Source: Harmothoe impar
Lineage: Eukaryota > Annelida > Polychaeta > Phyllodocida > Polynoidae
Direction of reading: 5' to 3'
DNA length: 64,000 nt
Assembly (NCBI GenBank): GCA_947462335.1
Contig: OX381705.1
Span: 1,240,001 to 1,304,000, forward strand
Every line of letters starts with the position of its first letter. Positions within the stretch are counted from its first letter, which is position 1. A program made the position numbers and the translations under genes. Below, one piece after another: positions 17,324 to 29,227 of the stretch. The notes beneath the pieces are model-generated. The model did not search any database. It saw nothing but the letters and a program-made list of their open reading frames with translations, and was not told the origin of the DNA.

Positions 17324-20300
17324 CCTACCCCTGTCTCACCTGTCCCCTACCCCTGTCCTACCTGCAGCCTACCCCTGTCTCACCTGTCCCCTACCCCTGT
17401 CCCACCTGTCCCCTACCCCTGTCTCACCTGTCCCCTACCCCTGTCCCACCTGTACCCTACCCCTGTCTCACCTGTCCCCTACCCCTGTCCCACCTGTCCC
17501 CTACCCCTGTCTCACCTGTCCCCTACCCCTGTCTCACCTGTCCCCTACCCCTGTCTCACCTGTCCCCTACCCCTGTCCCACCTGTCCCCTTTCCCTGTCC
17601 CACCTGTCCCCTACCCCTGCCCCACCTGTCCCCTACCCCTGTCTCACCTGTCCCCTACCCCTGTCTCACCTGTCCCCTACCCCTGTCCCACCTGTACCCT
17701 ACCCCTGTCCCACCTGTACCCTACCCCTGTCCCACCTGTCCCCTACTTCTGTCCCACCTGTCCCCTACCCCTGTCCCACCTGTCCCCTACCCCTGTCCTA
17801 CCTGTACTCTACCCCTGTCTCACCTGTCCCCAACCCCTGTCTCACCTGTCCCCTACCCCTGTCCCACCTGTACCCTACCCCTGCCCCACCTGTCCCCTAC
17901 CCCTGTCCCACCTGTCCCCTACCCCTGTCCTACCTGTACTCTACCCCTGTCTCACCTGTCCCCTACCCCTGTCTCACCTGTCCCCTACCCCTGTCCCACC
18001 TGTCCCCTACCCCTGTCCTACCTGTACTCCACCCCTGTCCTACCTGTCCCCTACCCCTGTCCTACCTGTCCCCTATCCCTGTCCCACCTGTCCCCTATAC
18101 CTGTCCCACCTGTCCCCTACCCCTGTCCCACCTGTACCCAACCCCTGCCCAACCTGTCCCCTACCCCTGTCCTACCTGTCCCCTACCCCTGTCCCACCTG
18201 TCCCCTACCCCTGTCCTACCTGTAACCTACCCCTGGCCCACCTGTCCCCTACCCCTGTCCCACCTGTCCCCTACCCCTGTCTCACCTGTCCCCTACCCCT
18301 GTCTCACCTGTCCCCTACCCCTGTCCCACCTGTACCCTACCCCTGTCCCACCTGTCCCCTACCCCTGTCCCACCTGTCCCCTACCCCTGTCCTACCTGTA
18401 CTCTACCCCTGTCCTACCTGTCCCCTTTCCCTGTCCCACCTGTCCCCTACCCCTGTCCCACCTGTCCCCTACCCCTGTCCCACCTGTCCCCTACCCCTGT
18501 CCCACCTGTCCCCTACCCCTGTCCCACCTGTCCCCTACCCCTGTCCCACCTGTCCCCTACCCCTGTCCCACCTGTCCCCTACCCCTGTACCACCTGTCCC
18601 CTACCCCTGTCCCACCTGTCCCCTACCCCTGTCCCACCGTTCCCCTACCCCTGTCCCACCTGTACCCTACCCCTGTCCCACCCTTCCCCTACCCCTGTCC
18701 CACCTGTCCCCTACCCCTGTCTCACCTGTCCCCTACCCCTGTCCCACCTGTACCCTACCCCTGCCCCACCTGTCCCCTACCCCTGTCCCACCTGTCCCCT
18801 ACCCCTGCCCCACCTGTCCCCTACCCCTGTCCAACCTGTCCCCTACCCCTGTCTCACCTATCCCCTACCCCTGTCCCACCTGTACCCTACCCCTGTCCCA
18901 CCTGTCCCCTACCCCTGTCCCACCTGTCCCCTACCCCTGTCCTACCTGTACTCTACCCCTGTCTCACCTGTCCCCAACCCCTGTCTCACCTGTCCCCTAC
19001 CCCTGTCCCACCTGTACCCTACCCCTGCCCCACCTGTCCCCTACCCCTGTCCCACCTGTCCCCTACCCATGTCCTACCTGTACTCTACCCCTGTCCCACC
19101 TGTCCCCTACCCCTGTCTCACCTGTCCCCTACCCCTGTATCACCTGTCCCCTACCCCTGTCCCACCTGTACCCTACCCCTGCCCCACCTGTCCCCTACCC
19201 CTGTCCCACCTGTCCCCTACCCCTGCCCCACCTGTCCCCTTTCCCTGTCCCACCTGTCCCCTACTCCTGTCCCACCTGTCCCCTACCCATGTCCTACCTG
19301 TACTCTACCCCTGGTCCACCTGTCCCCTACCCCTGTCCCACCTGTACCCTACCCCTGCCCCACCTGTCCCCTACCCCTGTCCCACCTGTCCCCTACCCCT
19401 GCCCCACCTGTCCCCTTTCCCTGTCCCACCTGTCCCCTACTCCTGTCCCACCTGTCCCCAACCCCTGTCCCACCTGTCCCCTACCCCTGTCCTACCTGTC
19501 CCCTACCCCTGTCCTACCCTACCTGCACCCCTATCCTACCTGTCCCCTACCCCTGTCTCACCTGTCCCCTACCCCTGTCTCACCTGTCCCTTACCCCTGT
19601 CTCACCTGTCCCCTACCCCTGCCCCACCTGTACCCTACCCCTGCCCCACCTGTCCCCTACCCCTGTCCCACCTGTCCCCTACCCCTGTCCTACCTGTACT
19701 CTACCCCTGTCCTACCTGTCCCCTTTCCCTGTCCTACCTGTCCCCTACCCCTGTCCCACCTGTCCCCTACCCCTGTCCTACCTGTACTCTACCCCTGTCT
19801 CACCTGTCCCCAACCCCTGTCTCACCTGTCCCCTACCCCTGTCCCACCTGTCCCCTACCCCTGTCTCACCTGTCCCCTACCCCTGTACCACCTGTCCCCT
19901 ACCCATGTCCTACCTGTACTCTACCCCTGTCCCACCTGTCCCCTACTCCTGTCCCACCTGTCCCCTACCCATGTCCTACCTGTACTCTACCCCTGGCCCA
20001 CCTGTCCCCTACCCCTGTCCCACCTGTCCCCTACCCCTGTCCTACCTGTCCCCTACCCCTGTCCTACCCTACCTGCACCCCTGTCCTACCTGTCCCCTAC
20101 CCCTGTCTCACCTGTCCCCTACCCCTGTCTCACCTGTCCCCTACCCCTGTCTCACCTGTCCCCTACCCCTGCCCCACCTGTCCTCTACCCCTGCCCCACC
20201 TGTACCCTACCCCTGTCTCACCTGTCCCCAACCCCTGTCTCACCTGTCCCCTACCCCTGTCCCACCTGTACCCTACCCCTGCCCCACCTGTACCCTACCC

Positions 20301-22271
20301 CTGTCCCACCTGTCCCCTACCCCTGTCCCACCTGTCCCCTACCCCTGTCCTACCTGTACTCTACCCCTGTCCTACCTGTCCCCTTTCCCTGTCCTACCTG
20401 TCCCCTACCCCTGTCTCACCTATCCCCTACCCCTGTCCCACCTGTACCCTACCCCTGTCTCACCTGTCCCCTACCCCTGTCCCACCTGTCCCCTACCCCT
20501 GTCTCACCTGTCCCCTACCCCTGTCCCACCTGTCCCCTACCCCTGCCCCACCTGTCCCCTACCCCTGTCCCACCTGTCCCCTACCCCTGTCCTACCTGTA
20601 CTCTACCCCTGTCTCACCTGTCCCCTTTCCCTGTCCTACCTGTCCCCTACCCCTGCCCCACCTTTCCCCTACCCCTGTCCCACCTGTCCCCTACCCCTGT
20701 CCTACCTGTACTCTACCCCTGTCCTACCTGTCCCCTTTCCCTGTCCTACCTGTCCCCTACCCCTGTCCCACCTGTTCCCTACCCCTGTCCTACCTGTACT
20801 CTACCCCTGTCTCACCTGTCCCCAACCCCTGTCTCACCTGTCCCCTACCCCTGTCCCACCTGTCCCCTACCCCTGTCTCACCTGTCCCCTACCCCTGTAC
20901 CACCTGTCCCCTACCCATGTCCTACCTGTACTCTACCCCTGTCCCACCTGTCCCCTACTCCTGTCCCACCTGTCCCCTACCCATGTCCTACCTGTACTCT
21001 ACCCCTGGCCCACCTGTCCCCTACCCCTGTCCCTTCTGTCCCCTACCCCTGCCCCACCTGTCCCCTACCCCTGTTTAACCTGTCCCCTACCCCTGTCCCA
21101 CCTGTCCCCTACCCCTGTCCCACCTGTACCCTACCCCTGTCCCCTACCCCTGTCCCACCTGTCCCCTACCCCTGTCCTACCTGTACTCTACCCCTGTCTC
21201 ACCTGTCCCCAACCCCTGTCTCACCTGTCCCCTACCCCTGCCCCACCTGTCCCCTTTCCCTGTCCCACCTGTCCCCTACTCCTGTCCCACCTGTCCCCTA
21301 CCCATGTCCTACCTGTACTCTACCCCTGTCCCACCTGTCCCCTACCCCTGTCCCACCTTTCCCCTACCCCTGTCCTACCTGTCCCCTACCCCTGTCCTAC
21401 CCTACCTGCACCCCTGTCCTACCTGTCCCCTACCCCTGTCTCACCTGTCCCCTACCCCTGTCCCACCTGCCCCCTACTCCTGTCCCACCTGTCCCCTACC
21501 CATGTCCTACCTGTACTCTACCCCTGTCCCACCTGTCCCCTACCCCTGTCCCACCTGTCCCCTACCCCTGTCCTACCTGTCCCCTACCCCTGTCCCACCT
21601 GTCCCCTACCCCTGTCCCACCTGTACCCTACCCCTGTCCCACCTGTCCCCTACCCCTGTCCTACCTGTCCCCTACCTCTATCCCACCTGTCCCCTACCTC
21701 TATCCTACCTGTACCCTACCCCTGTCCCACCTGTCCCCTACCCCTGTCCTTTCTGTCCCCTACCCCTGTCCCACCTGTCCCCTACCCCTGTCCTACCTGT
21801 CCCCTACCCCTGTCCCACCTGTCCCCTACCCCTGTCTCATCTGTCCCCTACCCCTGTCTCACCTGTCTCACCTACCCTGTCCTACCTGTCCCCAACCCCT
21901 GTCTCACCTGTCCCCTACCACTGTCCCTCCTGTCCCCTACCCCTGTCCTACCTGTCCCCTACCCCTGTCCCACCTGTCCCCTACCCCTGTCCTACCTTTC
22001 CCCTACCCCTGTCCTACCTGTCCCCTACCCCTGTCCTACCTGTCCCCCAACCCTGTCTCACCTGTCCCCTACCCCTGTCCCACCTGTCCCCTACCCCTGT
22101 CCCACCTGTCCCCTACTGCCATACCTGTACTCTACCCCTGTCCCACCTGTCCCCTACCCCTGTCCTACCTGTCCCCTACCCCTGTCCTACCTGTACTCTA
22201 CCCCTGTCCCACCTGTCCCCTATCCCTGTCCCACCTGCCCCCTACCCCTGTCCCACCTGTCCCCTACCCCT
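17324..22271. repeat. 21-bp satellite, main block (about 235 units)
   Basis: Nearly 5 kb of 21-bp units, CCTGTCCCACCTGTCCCCTA plus C. Variant units (CTACCTGTACTCTACCCCTG, CCCCTTTCCCTGTC, CACCTGCCCC) recur in blocks, which indicates segmental amplification. Because 21 is divisible by 3 and the unit lacks stops, all three forward frames stay open for hundreds of codons with repeats such as PVPPVPY, PCPTCPL and LSHLSPT. These are not genes. The complementary strand has three G-runs of 3-4 per unit and could form G-quadruplexes throughout. Confidence 0.97.
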
Positions 22272-22640
22272 GCATTATGTAGCAACTTTTAAATATCTCG
22301 GTGGCATTCTTGATTATGAATTGTCATATAATCAACATGTCAGAGAAGCAAAGAAGCAACTTAAAACATATTTATTAGTCAGGCTCAAACAATTTTTAAA
22401 GGAAGATATACTGTTAACAAGACATACGCTCTACCGGTAAACGACTGATTAGACAATGTTTACAATGCGGCAAATGTTGACATGTTAAACTCCCTTCAAT
22501 GTGTACAAAATAAGTGTTTTAAACACTGTCTTAAGTTACCTGTTCTAAGTTCCATGCCAGATTGTTGGAGCAGAAAAGGGCAAATATTGACATGTTTTGC
22601 AAAAAGTGTAAGATTCTATACCGAAAAACAAGGATAACTT
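22272..22640 (+). pseudogene. LINE ORF2 relic (RT thumb / C-terminal region)
   Basis: Begins exactly where the satellite ends. The frame reads TFKYLGGILDYELSYNQHV and continues into KQLKTYLLVRLKQFL; the KYLG box followed by a helical region is the segment just after the catalytic core in non-LTR retrotransposon RTs. It is then broken by a stop (TAA 22,438-22,440) and indels, with later traces NVDMLNSLQCVQNK in another frame. It resembles the minus-strand relic at 25,352-25,981 (NSLQ..., C..KLP). It has no start of its own. Confidence 0.65.
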
Positions 22641-22671
22641 GTATGCTAGACCGTAAAGTTTCTGGGTCATT

Positions 22672-22815
22672 GACCACAGGAGTGTATCAACCCTGTATGG
22701 TCGTCATGATGCATGAATGTAGCAATGGCACACTGGCCAGTTTCTTGCCAGGGCTGCATTCATGCATCATAACGACCAAGGACATGATGCATTAATGCAC
22801 TATGCAGCCCTTAAA
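22672..22815. repeat. Decayed TTAA hairpin MITE
   Basis: GTGTATCAACCCTGTATGGT, CGTCATGATGCATGAATG, CCAGGGCTGCATTCATGCAT and ATGCACTATGCAGCCCTTAA in family order; the ends are eroded. Confidence 0.55.
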
Positions 22816-22986
22816 GGCGCACTGAACCCAGGACCTAACCCTGCCGAGTTTTGTATGCAAATGACGTCGCGGGTTTAATGCGCCTTTAAAATGTTTATGA
22901 CGACATAGTGCCCTGTTTTGTATCATGCAACAGCAAACTCACTTGATGCTCATCTCTGTAATATTGTCACCTTTTTGAAAAACGGC

Positions 22987-23086
22987 ACCATAAAACCTTG
23001 GTTATAAGTGGAATATGAGTCTATAAGCCGACTGGGAGTTTTGGAGTTAAAGATACCAAAAAAAAATTCACCGAGGTTTTACGGTA
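22987..23086. repeat. MITE-like repeat (CCATAAAACC / GGTTTTACGG)
   Basis: ACCATAAAACCTTGGTTATA at the left and CACCGAGGTTTTACGGTA at the right are inverted. Same family as 183-465. Confidence 0.5.
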
Positions 23087-23517
23087 GATGCTGCAATGTC
23101 TAAAAATAAGCTCTAGTAAATGGTCACTGATCAAGCTTTGTCCCGAAAATGTGGCTGACATAAAAAAGGAATCCGTCATTCTTTTGATATTGTTTGTAAA
23201 TAAAAGGTATTTACACTTTGCTTTCCTCTTTGACTTTTTATGGGAGACATCACAGGGGCCAGGGGTCACGGCCTGGATTGGGGTCCCCATTTTCCATGTC
23301 AATTCAAGAAATGCATGGCTATGTCGTCCTGTTGATTTCACAAAATATCTATGTCACCCTGTCAATTTTTAGAAATGATTTCTGCTTAGTGATGATCACA
23401 AGCCATATTATAACCGTTAGTTCATCATAATTCTTATGCATGATATCATACATACCTTTTGGAGAGCTTAGTCGCCCAAAGTTTGCTTATAGTTAGACTG
23501 TCAAAAAAAATACCTAT
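23087..23517. other. Unannotated DNA
   Basis: Overlapping short open frames on both strands without recognisable protein features. I see no gene or repeat. Confidence 0.4.
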
Positions 23518-23676
23518 CAAAACTCCAAACCCTTAGACACCCAGTGTTTATAAAAACAGGCCCTTATATGAAACACGATACAGTGAATGTTTCTGGCCCT
23601 CAAACATACTTTTTGAATAACTTTTTGTAACTTGGCCCCCTATAGCATAAAAAGCCTAGATAGATTAAAGTCTATA
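23518..23676. repeat. Dispersed repeat, second copy
   Basis: TATCAAAACTCCAAACCCTT ... CCCCCTATAGCATAAAAAGC; matches 17,153-17,323 with small differences, so the satellite is bracketed by copies of the same sequence. Confidence 0.75.
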
Positions 23677-23685
23677 ATGTTAAAC

Positions 23686-23890
23686 TTAAGCCCAAAATCC
23701 ACGGCGGCAGGAAGCTGCGTTAAAACGGTATCGCTGCCCTGCCACGCCAATTTCGCCCCTGTAACGCCGTGGACTTTGGCGTTACAGGCGCGAAAAAGGC
23801 GCGGCAGGGCGAAATAGCAGCGAAATAGTGGCGACAGAGGGGCGATACCGTTTTAACGCAGCTTCCTGCCGCCGTGGACTTTGGGCTTTA
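23686..23890. mobile_element. Palindromic MITE with about 50-bp arms
   Basis: Left arm TAAGCCCAAAATCCACGGCG ... TTAAAACGGTATCGC; right arm GCGATACCGTTTTAACGCAG ... GACTTTGGGCTTTA. The centre is GC-rich with GGCGAAAT and CGCCGTGGACTTTGGCG echoing the arms. Non-coding. Confidence 0.8.
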
Positions 23891-23934
23891 GGGAGAATCT
23901 CGTCAGACAGAATGACAGCCGATGTTTTGTTCCC

Positions 23935-24310
23935 CAGGAACAGGGCGACATTCAGGGCGAAACAAAGCAAAACAGGGCGATCTATTTCAGAACAAAGGAC
24001 CTAAAAGAACGCCCTGTTTCGCAGGTAGCTGTGTCGCCCTAGTGGAGTCCGAGCTTTACCTGCGAAACATAGCGATCTTTTCAATGTTTTGTTCTGGCAC
24101 ATTTCTCCTCATTTCGCTGCATTTAGCCCTGTTTCGCTATGTTTCGCCCTGAATGTCGCCCTGAATGTCCCCATGAACAGGGCGACATTCAGGGTGAAAC
24201 AGGACGAAACAGGGCGATCTATTTGTGGACAAAGGACCTAAAAGAACGCTCTGTTTCGCAGGTAGCTGTGTCGCCCCAGTAGAGTCCGAGCTATACCTGT
24301 GTATACAAAC
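23935..24310. repeat. Duplicated AGGGCGACATTCAGGG repeat
   Basis: The sequence from GAACAGGGCGACATTCAGGG to TGTGTCGCCCTAGTGGAGTC occurs at about 23,938-24,051 and again at about 24,175-24,290. Reverse-orientation pieces (CGCCCTGAATGTCGCCCTGA) lie between. It is related to the complete TIR element at 28,973-29,217 (CTAGTGGAGTCC end and GGTAGCTGTGTCGCC). Confidence 0.7.
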
Positions 24311-24319
24311 TCTACCAAT

Positions 24320-24963
24320 AGTCCAGGAGCTGGTCAGGATATATCTCCCGAAGAGGCCGAGCTGTTTTAGGGTGCTAACTAGACCCAAAAATCATGCCGA
24401 TTCCAAAAAGTGTCTTCTTGGTCATGGGAACCCGTACTTATGGTCTGAAAATTGACCATTTTCAAAATAAGTGAAAAAAACAAAAAAATGTTTGAAAATA
24501 TGAAAGAAAGCAAAATGTACACTGTTCATCCAAACACCACTTGGCTTTGAGTTACATACATGTAACCATTGTCAGTTGTCACAACTTTGGATGGTTATTT
24601 GACCTTGACCTATTTGCAGAGGTCAAAAGTCCAAAATATGCTTTTTTCACTTTTTTCTTTCTGTGTCATGGTCTTTTCAATGGTTCACACATATAAAGAA
24701 GGCCTGATGGATAGGGAAAATCAATCAAAGGATGGAAAAATGATTTTGATTTGTTATAGCGTTCATAAAAAGAGTGCAAATACTGGTTAAGTGTCAAAGA
24801 GCCAACTTGGTTAACGCACGTTCAAATCATACTCACCCAGGTACCACTAAGGAGTCTCGGGTAAGTCATATCAAGCATATTCAATATGACCTTCATTATT
24901 GTGTGACCTTGACCTACTTTCGCAGGTCAAACCTCACAAAACCACATTACATGGCCCTTATGT
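24320..24963. repeat. Left arm of 640-bp inverted repeat
   Basis: Begins AGTCCAGGAGCTGGTCAGGA and ends in ACCTCACAAAACCACATTAC. Nearly the full length is found inverted at 26,541-27,183. It includes nuclear-receptor-like TGACCTTGACC stretches, which are common in invertebrate repeats. Confidence 0.85.
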
Positions 24964-25351
24964 GGTGATGTACCGTTCTACATCATAATGCTATACCTTT
25001 CAGAGGTGTACCAGCTTAGCTGGATCAGTCCTGATCCAAATTGGCTGGTATTACCCGGTTGCAGCACTGCTTGGTTACCAACCCAGCCCGGGTCACTTCA
25101 CCCAGCCAGGGCTACCCACCTAGCACGGCTGCAACTAGAACTGCACATTTTCTTCTGCCCGCTCAGCCCGGGTGACCAACCCGGCCAGTACGGCCAGGGT
25201 CGCTACCCTCGGTACGAGACATGAGGATATGTGACCTAATAATAAGCTAATTAATGAATATATGAGGGGGGATGGGGTGTCGTGTAACAACCAGCAGCTG
25301 TAACATAATAGCTTGTTACATACAAATGTCAATACCATGTCAACATAAATT
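24964..25351. other. Spacer and LINE 3' tail
   Basis: 25,000-25,210 is GC-rich with GCCCGGGTCACTTCACCCAG and GCCCGGGTGACCAACCCGGC repeats; the rest is AT-rich and is probably the 3' UTR of the LINE relic on the minus strand. Confidence 0.45.
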
Positions 25352-25981
25352 TTATACAACCAATTTTGGGAGGGCATCTATCTTGGCCTGATATAACTTT
25401 TTACTGGCAGTCTGGGATTTTGCTGAGTCATCAATCTCACGTGCACGTAGAGAGTTATCAAGCGCATTCCAGGTGTCAGCAAGACGATACCTATAACTCT
25501 TTCTGTAGGCATTATTATAAACCCTGTCCATCTTTACCAGTTTGGCATCATGGTTTCGTGTCCTTGTGTCTCTCATGTCAACATTATCGTCTATCATGGC
25601 AAAGTCAAAAGCATATTTCCTCATGTGCATGGCACGTCTATCTGCTAGTTTTCCCAACTTTAAATGGATATGCATTTTATCTACATTTTTTGTAGGCAAT
25701 TTGTGACATACACATTTTATTCCTCGACTGAGGGTGGTCTGGAGGGAATTTAGACTATACTCAGAGGCTGTATTATAGAAGCAGTCACCATATTCACAAG
25801 CAGGTAATATCATGTTTACTAAGACCTTAGTGGCACCATTATCGTCTAATTTATACTTGATTGGGAACCATCTCTGAGTCTGTGTGTGTGTAATAAATAT
25901 CTGTAGGTCATAGGCATGGCCAATTTCCAGTGGGGCTCTAGACTGTCCAAACCATGTCTGTTTTAGAGCACACACACACAT
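25352..25981 (-). pseudogene. LINE ORF2 C-terminal fragment
   Basis: An open frame of 209 codons on the minus strand, with the first ATG at 25,981 inside the truncated body. It reads ILPACEYGDCFYNTASEYSL, NSLQTTLSRGIKCVC, KLADRRAMHMRKYAFDFAM and ends SKKLYQAKIDALPKLVV. This is the region after the RT domain of many non-LTR retrotransposons (thumb, C-rich segment and the LADRR motif). It is 5'-truncated with no endonuclease or RT core. It lies between the inverted arms 24,320-24,963 and 26,541-27,183. Similar in kind to the relic at 22,272. Confidence 0.65.
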
Positions 25982-26540
25982 CTCCAGTGATGTTATCGCA
26001 TAGCAGGTTCATCATGACATTGTCAGTGATATCATGAGAATGACATCATTATAGACATCATAACATCATTATTGACATCATGATGGCATCAGTGATATCA
26101 ACAATTCTATTATGGACAGTTTGCAATGGCAATAACCTGTTAAATATTCCGTTATTGATAGTTCTCATTTTTTTCTGGTATTGACAATGTGATCTATAAA
26201 TAAAGGAATTGACAGGTTATTTCCTATTTATCTGGAAATTGGCCCTGCCTATGACATACAGATATCTATTATGTACACACACTCCAAGAGGCCTAATATG
26301 GTGCTCAATCAAGTGGATATAGGTATTTATATATCTCCTCATGCCAGCAGCATCCTACAAGCATGACACCTGGCTTGGGTTGATCAGGGTTCATATGAAT
26401 GGGGTTTGGGGCCTCCGACAATGGAAATCAAATGGGGAAGTCATTACAATGCTATCAATTTATGGGAATGAGATGTTATTGAATGAACAAGGAATAATTC
26501 TAGAAAGAGAGCACACACATATCATGTCTTCATTTTCTAT
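25982..26540. other. Spacer between inverted arms
   Basis: ATGACATCATTATAGACATC-type short repeats at about 26,000-26,100, then unique AT-rich sequence. No gene. Confidence 0.45.
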
Positions 26541-27183
26541 GTAAGGGTCATGTAATGCGGATTTGTGAGGTTTGACCTCTGGAAGTAGGTCAAGGTCACA
26601 CAATAATCTGAGGTCATATTGAATATGCTTGATATGACTTACCCGAGACTCCTTAGTGGTACCTGGGTGAGTATGATTTGAACGTGCGTTAACCAGGTTG
26701 CCTCTTTGACACTTAACCAAAATTTGCACTCTTTTTATGAACGCTATAACAAATCAAAATCATTTTACCATCCTTTGATTGATTTTCCCTATCCATCAGG
26801 CCTTCTTTATATGTGTGAACCATTGAAAAGACCATGACACAGAAAGAAAAAAGTGAAAAAACCATATTTTGGACTTTTGACCTCTGCAAATAGGTCAAGG
26901 TCAAATAACCATCCAAAGTTGTGACAACTGACAATGGTTACATGTATGTAACTCAAAGCCAAGTGGTGTTTGGATGAACAGTGTACATTTTGCTTTCTTT
27001 CATATTTTCAAACATTTTTTTGTTTTTTTCACTTATTTTGAAAATGGTCAATTTTCAGACCATAAGTACGGGTTCCCATGACCAAGAAGACACTTTTTGG
27101 AATCGGCATGATTTTTGGGTCTAGTTAGCACCCTTAAACAGCTCGGCCTCTTCGGGAGATATATCCTGACCAGGTCCTGGACT
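26541..27183. repeat. Right arm of 640-bp inverted repeat
   Basis: Reverse complement of 24,320-24,963, ending CCTGACCAGGTCCTGGACT. The overall unit is about 2.86 kb including the spacer. Confidence 0.85.
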
Positions 27184-28496
27184 ACAAGTGCCCCTGCCGG
27201 GTGTTCTGTGCAGGACTTGGACACTGGGGGTGTGAGCTCGCTCCTTGGTCACTACTGCTCTGTACACTGGGTCTGTATATTGAATCCCAGTGTTGTTGCA
27301 CCTCATAAATACTTTCCAATTTTTGAGACTAAGGAATATTTTTATTGACGTCCAATAACATTGCTTTGCTAGCTTTATTTAGGTTTTAGGGAAGCAAAAT
27401 GACGGCCCTATATAAAGCAGGACAAATTAACAAACAACAAGTTCTGTTCAAACCTTTGTATGTACAGGGCTTTGTCTTTAATACCCGTGTTGTCATTTCA
27501 CCTGCCCTTCAAACAAGGATGTTGAAATAAACTTGACAAATATCTAATACATGGAATACATTTGATGAGGAATTTGGGTGTTCCTTGCCCAAAGCTGAAG
27601 GCTACATTTAAGGTCTCTGGTTGGTGGTAATTTATCTATTTATTTAAATTACAAATACCGGTAAAACTGTAGTGAAAACGACAGTAAAGGAGACCATCAA
27701 TGAAAAAGTAATACATTTTAAAATGCAAGCCCTGGGTTGTGCATAGTAAATTTTATAAACTTGGGTTATTGTATTAAAATGATACAGGTACAAGACAAGC
27801 ATTACTGTGCATCACAATGTACATATTTCTGCGATTAAAGAAATCCGCGAAAATATTTACAGAGGGAATATATTTTCATATTTCGCTTAACCATTTAAGG
27901 ACGGCATGCTACTAAAATGTTACATTTTTTATCATGATGCACCAATGCAGCCCCGTTGAGTATTTTCAGTTGAGTCATAGAAAGGTCAACATGTAGGGGC
28001 CGATAGGTATAACATATACCTTGTAAACTGTGCTGATTGACAAGGCATGGAATGGTTTCTTGGCCATGGGAGACACATGACAAAAACGAAAAGAGTGTAG
28101 AGTTTGTCTCTATGTAATTCGATTAAATAAGGACTCGAACCGCAGTTTTCATGTAGAGATGCAAAGAAAGAAGTTTATTATGACTTCACCCTGTACAAAC
28201 AAGCTAATAGTTGACGTTCCGTCTCGTTCGGGTCTTTCAAATAGCAAATGGCACTTTCATACGATCAATCACAGTCAGAGACCTGAGAAGGTCTGCCAGA
28301 GCAAGGGGGTGAGGGCAGCTTTCATGCTGTTCGCCTCCTATAGGGATGCCCCCTGGCTCCGGCCTTACGAACTACTCAGTAGGTGTTCGACTACATATAA
28401 TATTAGTGTCCCTACAAGAGCTTGGAACCCCTGTATTTTTTAATTTGGGGGGTCATAAATCAAGGATTTTTTTTTCCGATACATGAATTCTTTTTA
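27184..28496. other. Intergenic DNA
   Basis: Mostly unique AT-rich sequence. A truncated TTAA hairpin MITE begins at 27,889 (TTAACCATTTAAGGACGGCA ... ATGCACCAATGCAGCCCCG, to about 27,970). No coding region I can support. Confidence 0.5.
27893..27970. repeat. Truncated TTAA hairpin MITE
   Basis: Left end after TTAA reads CCATTTAAGGACGGCATGCT; contains ATCATGATGCACCAATGCAG. The right end is missing. Confidence 0.55.
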
Positions 28497-28615
28497 AGGA
28501 AGCCTAGAATGTTCCCTCTTGGCTAAAACCAACAAGACCTAGTATGGTGCAGATGGCTTTATATTATAGCTCATGGAAGGTGACAACACTGGAAAACACT
28601 ACTTGGTACATTTAT
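28497..28615. repeat. Duplicated unit, upstream copy
   Basis: AAAACCAACAAGACCTAGTA ... TTGGTACATTTAT matches 29,228-29,325 (AAAACCAACAAGACCTAGAA ... TTGGTACATTTAT). The pairing continues past the transposon at 28,616-28,930, which is missing from the second copy. Confidence 0.75.
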
Positions 28616-28930
28616 GGCTGTGTCTCACGACCTTGGGACAATGTTTTTGTCTCTGACCGGGTGCCGTCTCTGACCAGGTGCCGTCTCTGACCGGGTGCCG
28701 TCTCTGACCGGCTTGGCTTGATAAGGTCAAAATACTAACAGCAGGAGGCTAATTATAATTATAACTATGATTATATAACAACTGCCATAATGTTTTTCCA
28801 AATCCTTATATATATGAGTGTAATTCTTTTTAAAACACCTTTTTCTGACACCTGGTCAGAGACGGCACCCGGTCAGAGACGGCACCCGGTCAGAGACAAA
28901 AACATTGTCCCAAGGTTGTGAGACACAGCC
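28616..28930. mobile_element. TIR element GGCTGTGTCTCAC with 4-bp TSD, copy 1
   Basis: Ends GGCTGTGTCTCACGACCTTG and CAAGGTTGTGAGACACAGCC. The arms extend about 90 bp through ACAATGTTTTTGTCTCTGAC and tandem CCGGGTGCCGTCTCTGA units (four left, two right). The flanks are TTAT on both sides. The empty site is visible in the paralogous sequence near 29,320, which reads GGTACATTTATGTGAGGTCT without the element. A relative with flanks TAAA is at 58,827-59,088. Confidence 0.85.
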
Positions 28931-28972
28931 TTATGTGAGTTCTGACTCATACACAGGTGCCTCTCTAAAGCC

Positions 28973-29217
28973 TGGGCTCCACTAGGGCGACACCATCACC
29001 TGTGAAATGGTGCGATCCTTTTAATGTTTTGTTCTTGTATGTTTCGCCTCATTTCGCTTCATTTCACAGCAGTGTCGTCCTGATTGTCTGCAGAATTTGG
29101 CGACATTTAGGGCGAGACTGCCGCGAAATGAAGCATATTATACAAAACAAACATAAAAGAAAATCGCCTCGTTTTGCAGGTATCTGTATCCTGCCAGTGG
29201 AGTCCGGGCTATATTAA
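28973..29217. mobile_element. TIR element (CCTGGGCTCCACTAGGGCGACA)
   Basis: Left end AGCCTGGGCTCCACTAGGGC then GACACCATCACCTGTGAAAT; right end CTGCCAGTGGAGTCCGGGCT. The interior has ATGTTTTGTTCTTGTATGTT and GGCGACATTTAGGGCGAGAC, shared with the partial copies at 23,935-24,310. It starts in the first of the duplicated units and is absent from the second. Confidence 0.75.
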
Positions 29218-29227
29218 TCTTGAATTA

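Noticed and set aside
19069..22440. Very long open frames (378 to 997 codons) of Pro/Cys/Leu/Ser repeats
   Set aside because: They are the three forward frames of a 21-bp satellite whose length is a multiple of three and which lacks stops; all three frames are equally open and none has a domain or codon bias.
24774..24968. Matching short frames in the two inverted arms (LVKCQR(A/G)NLVNARSNHTH)
   Set aside because: Their similarity comes from the inverted duplication of non-coding DNA; the frames are short and have no recognisable domain.
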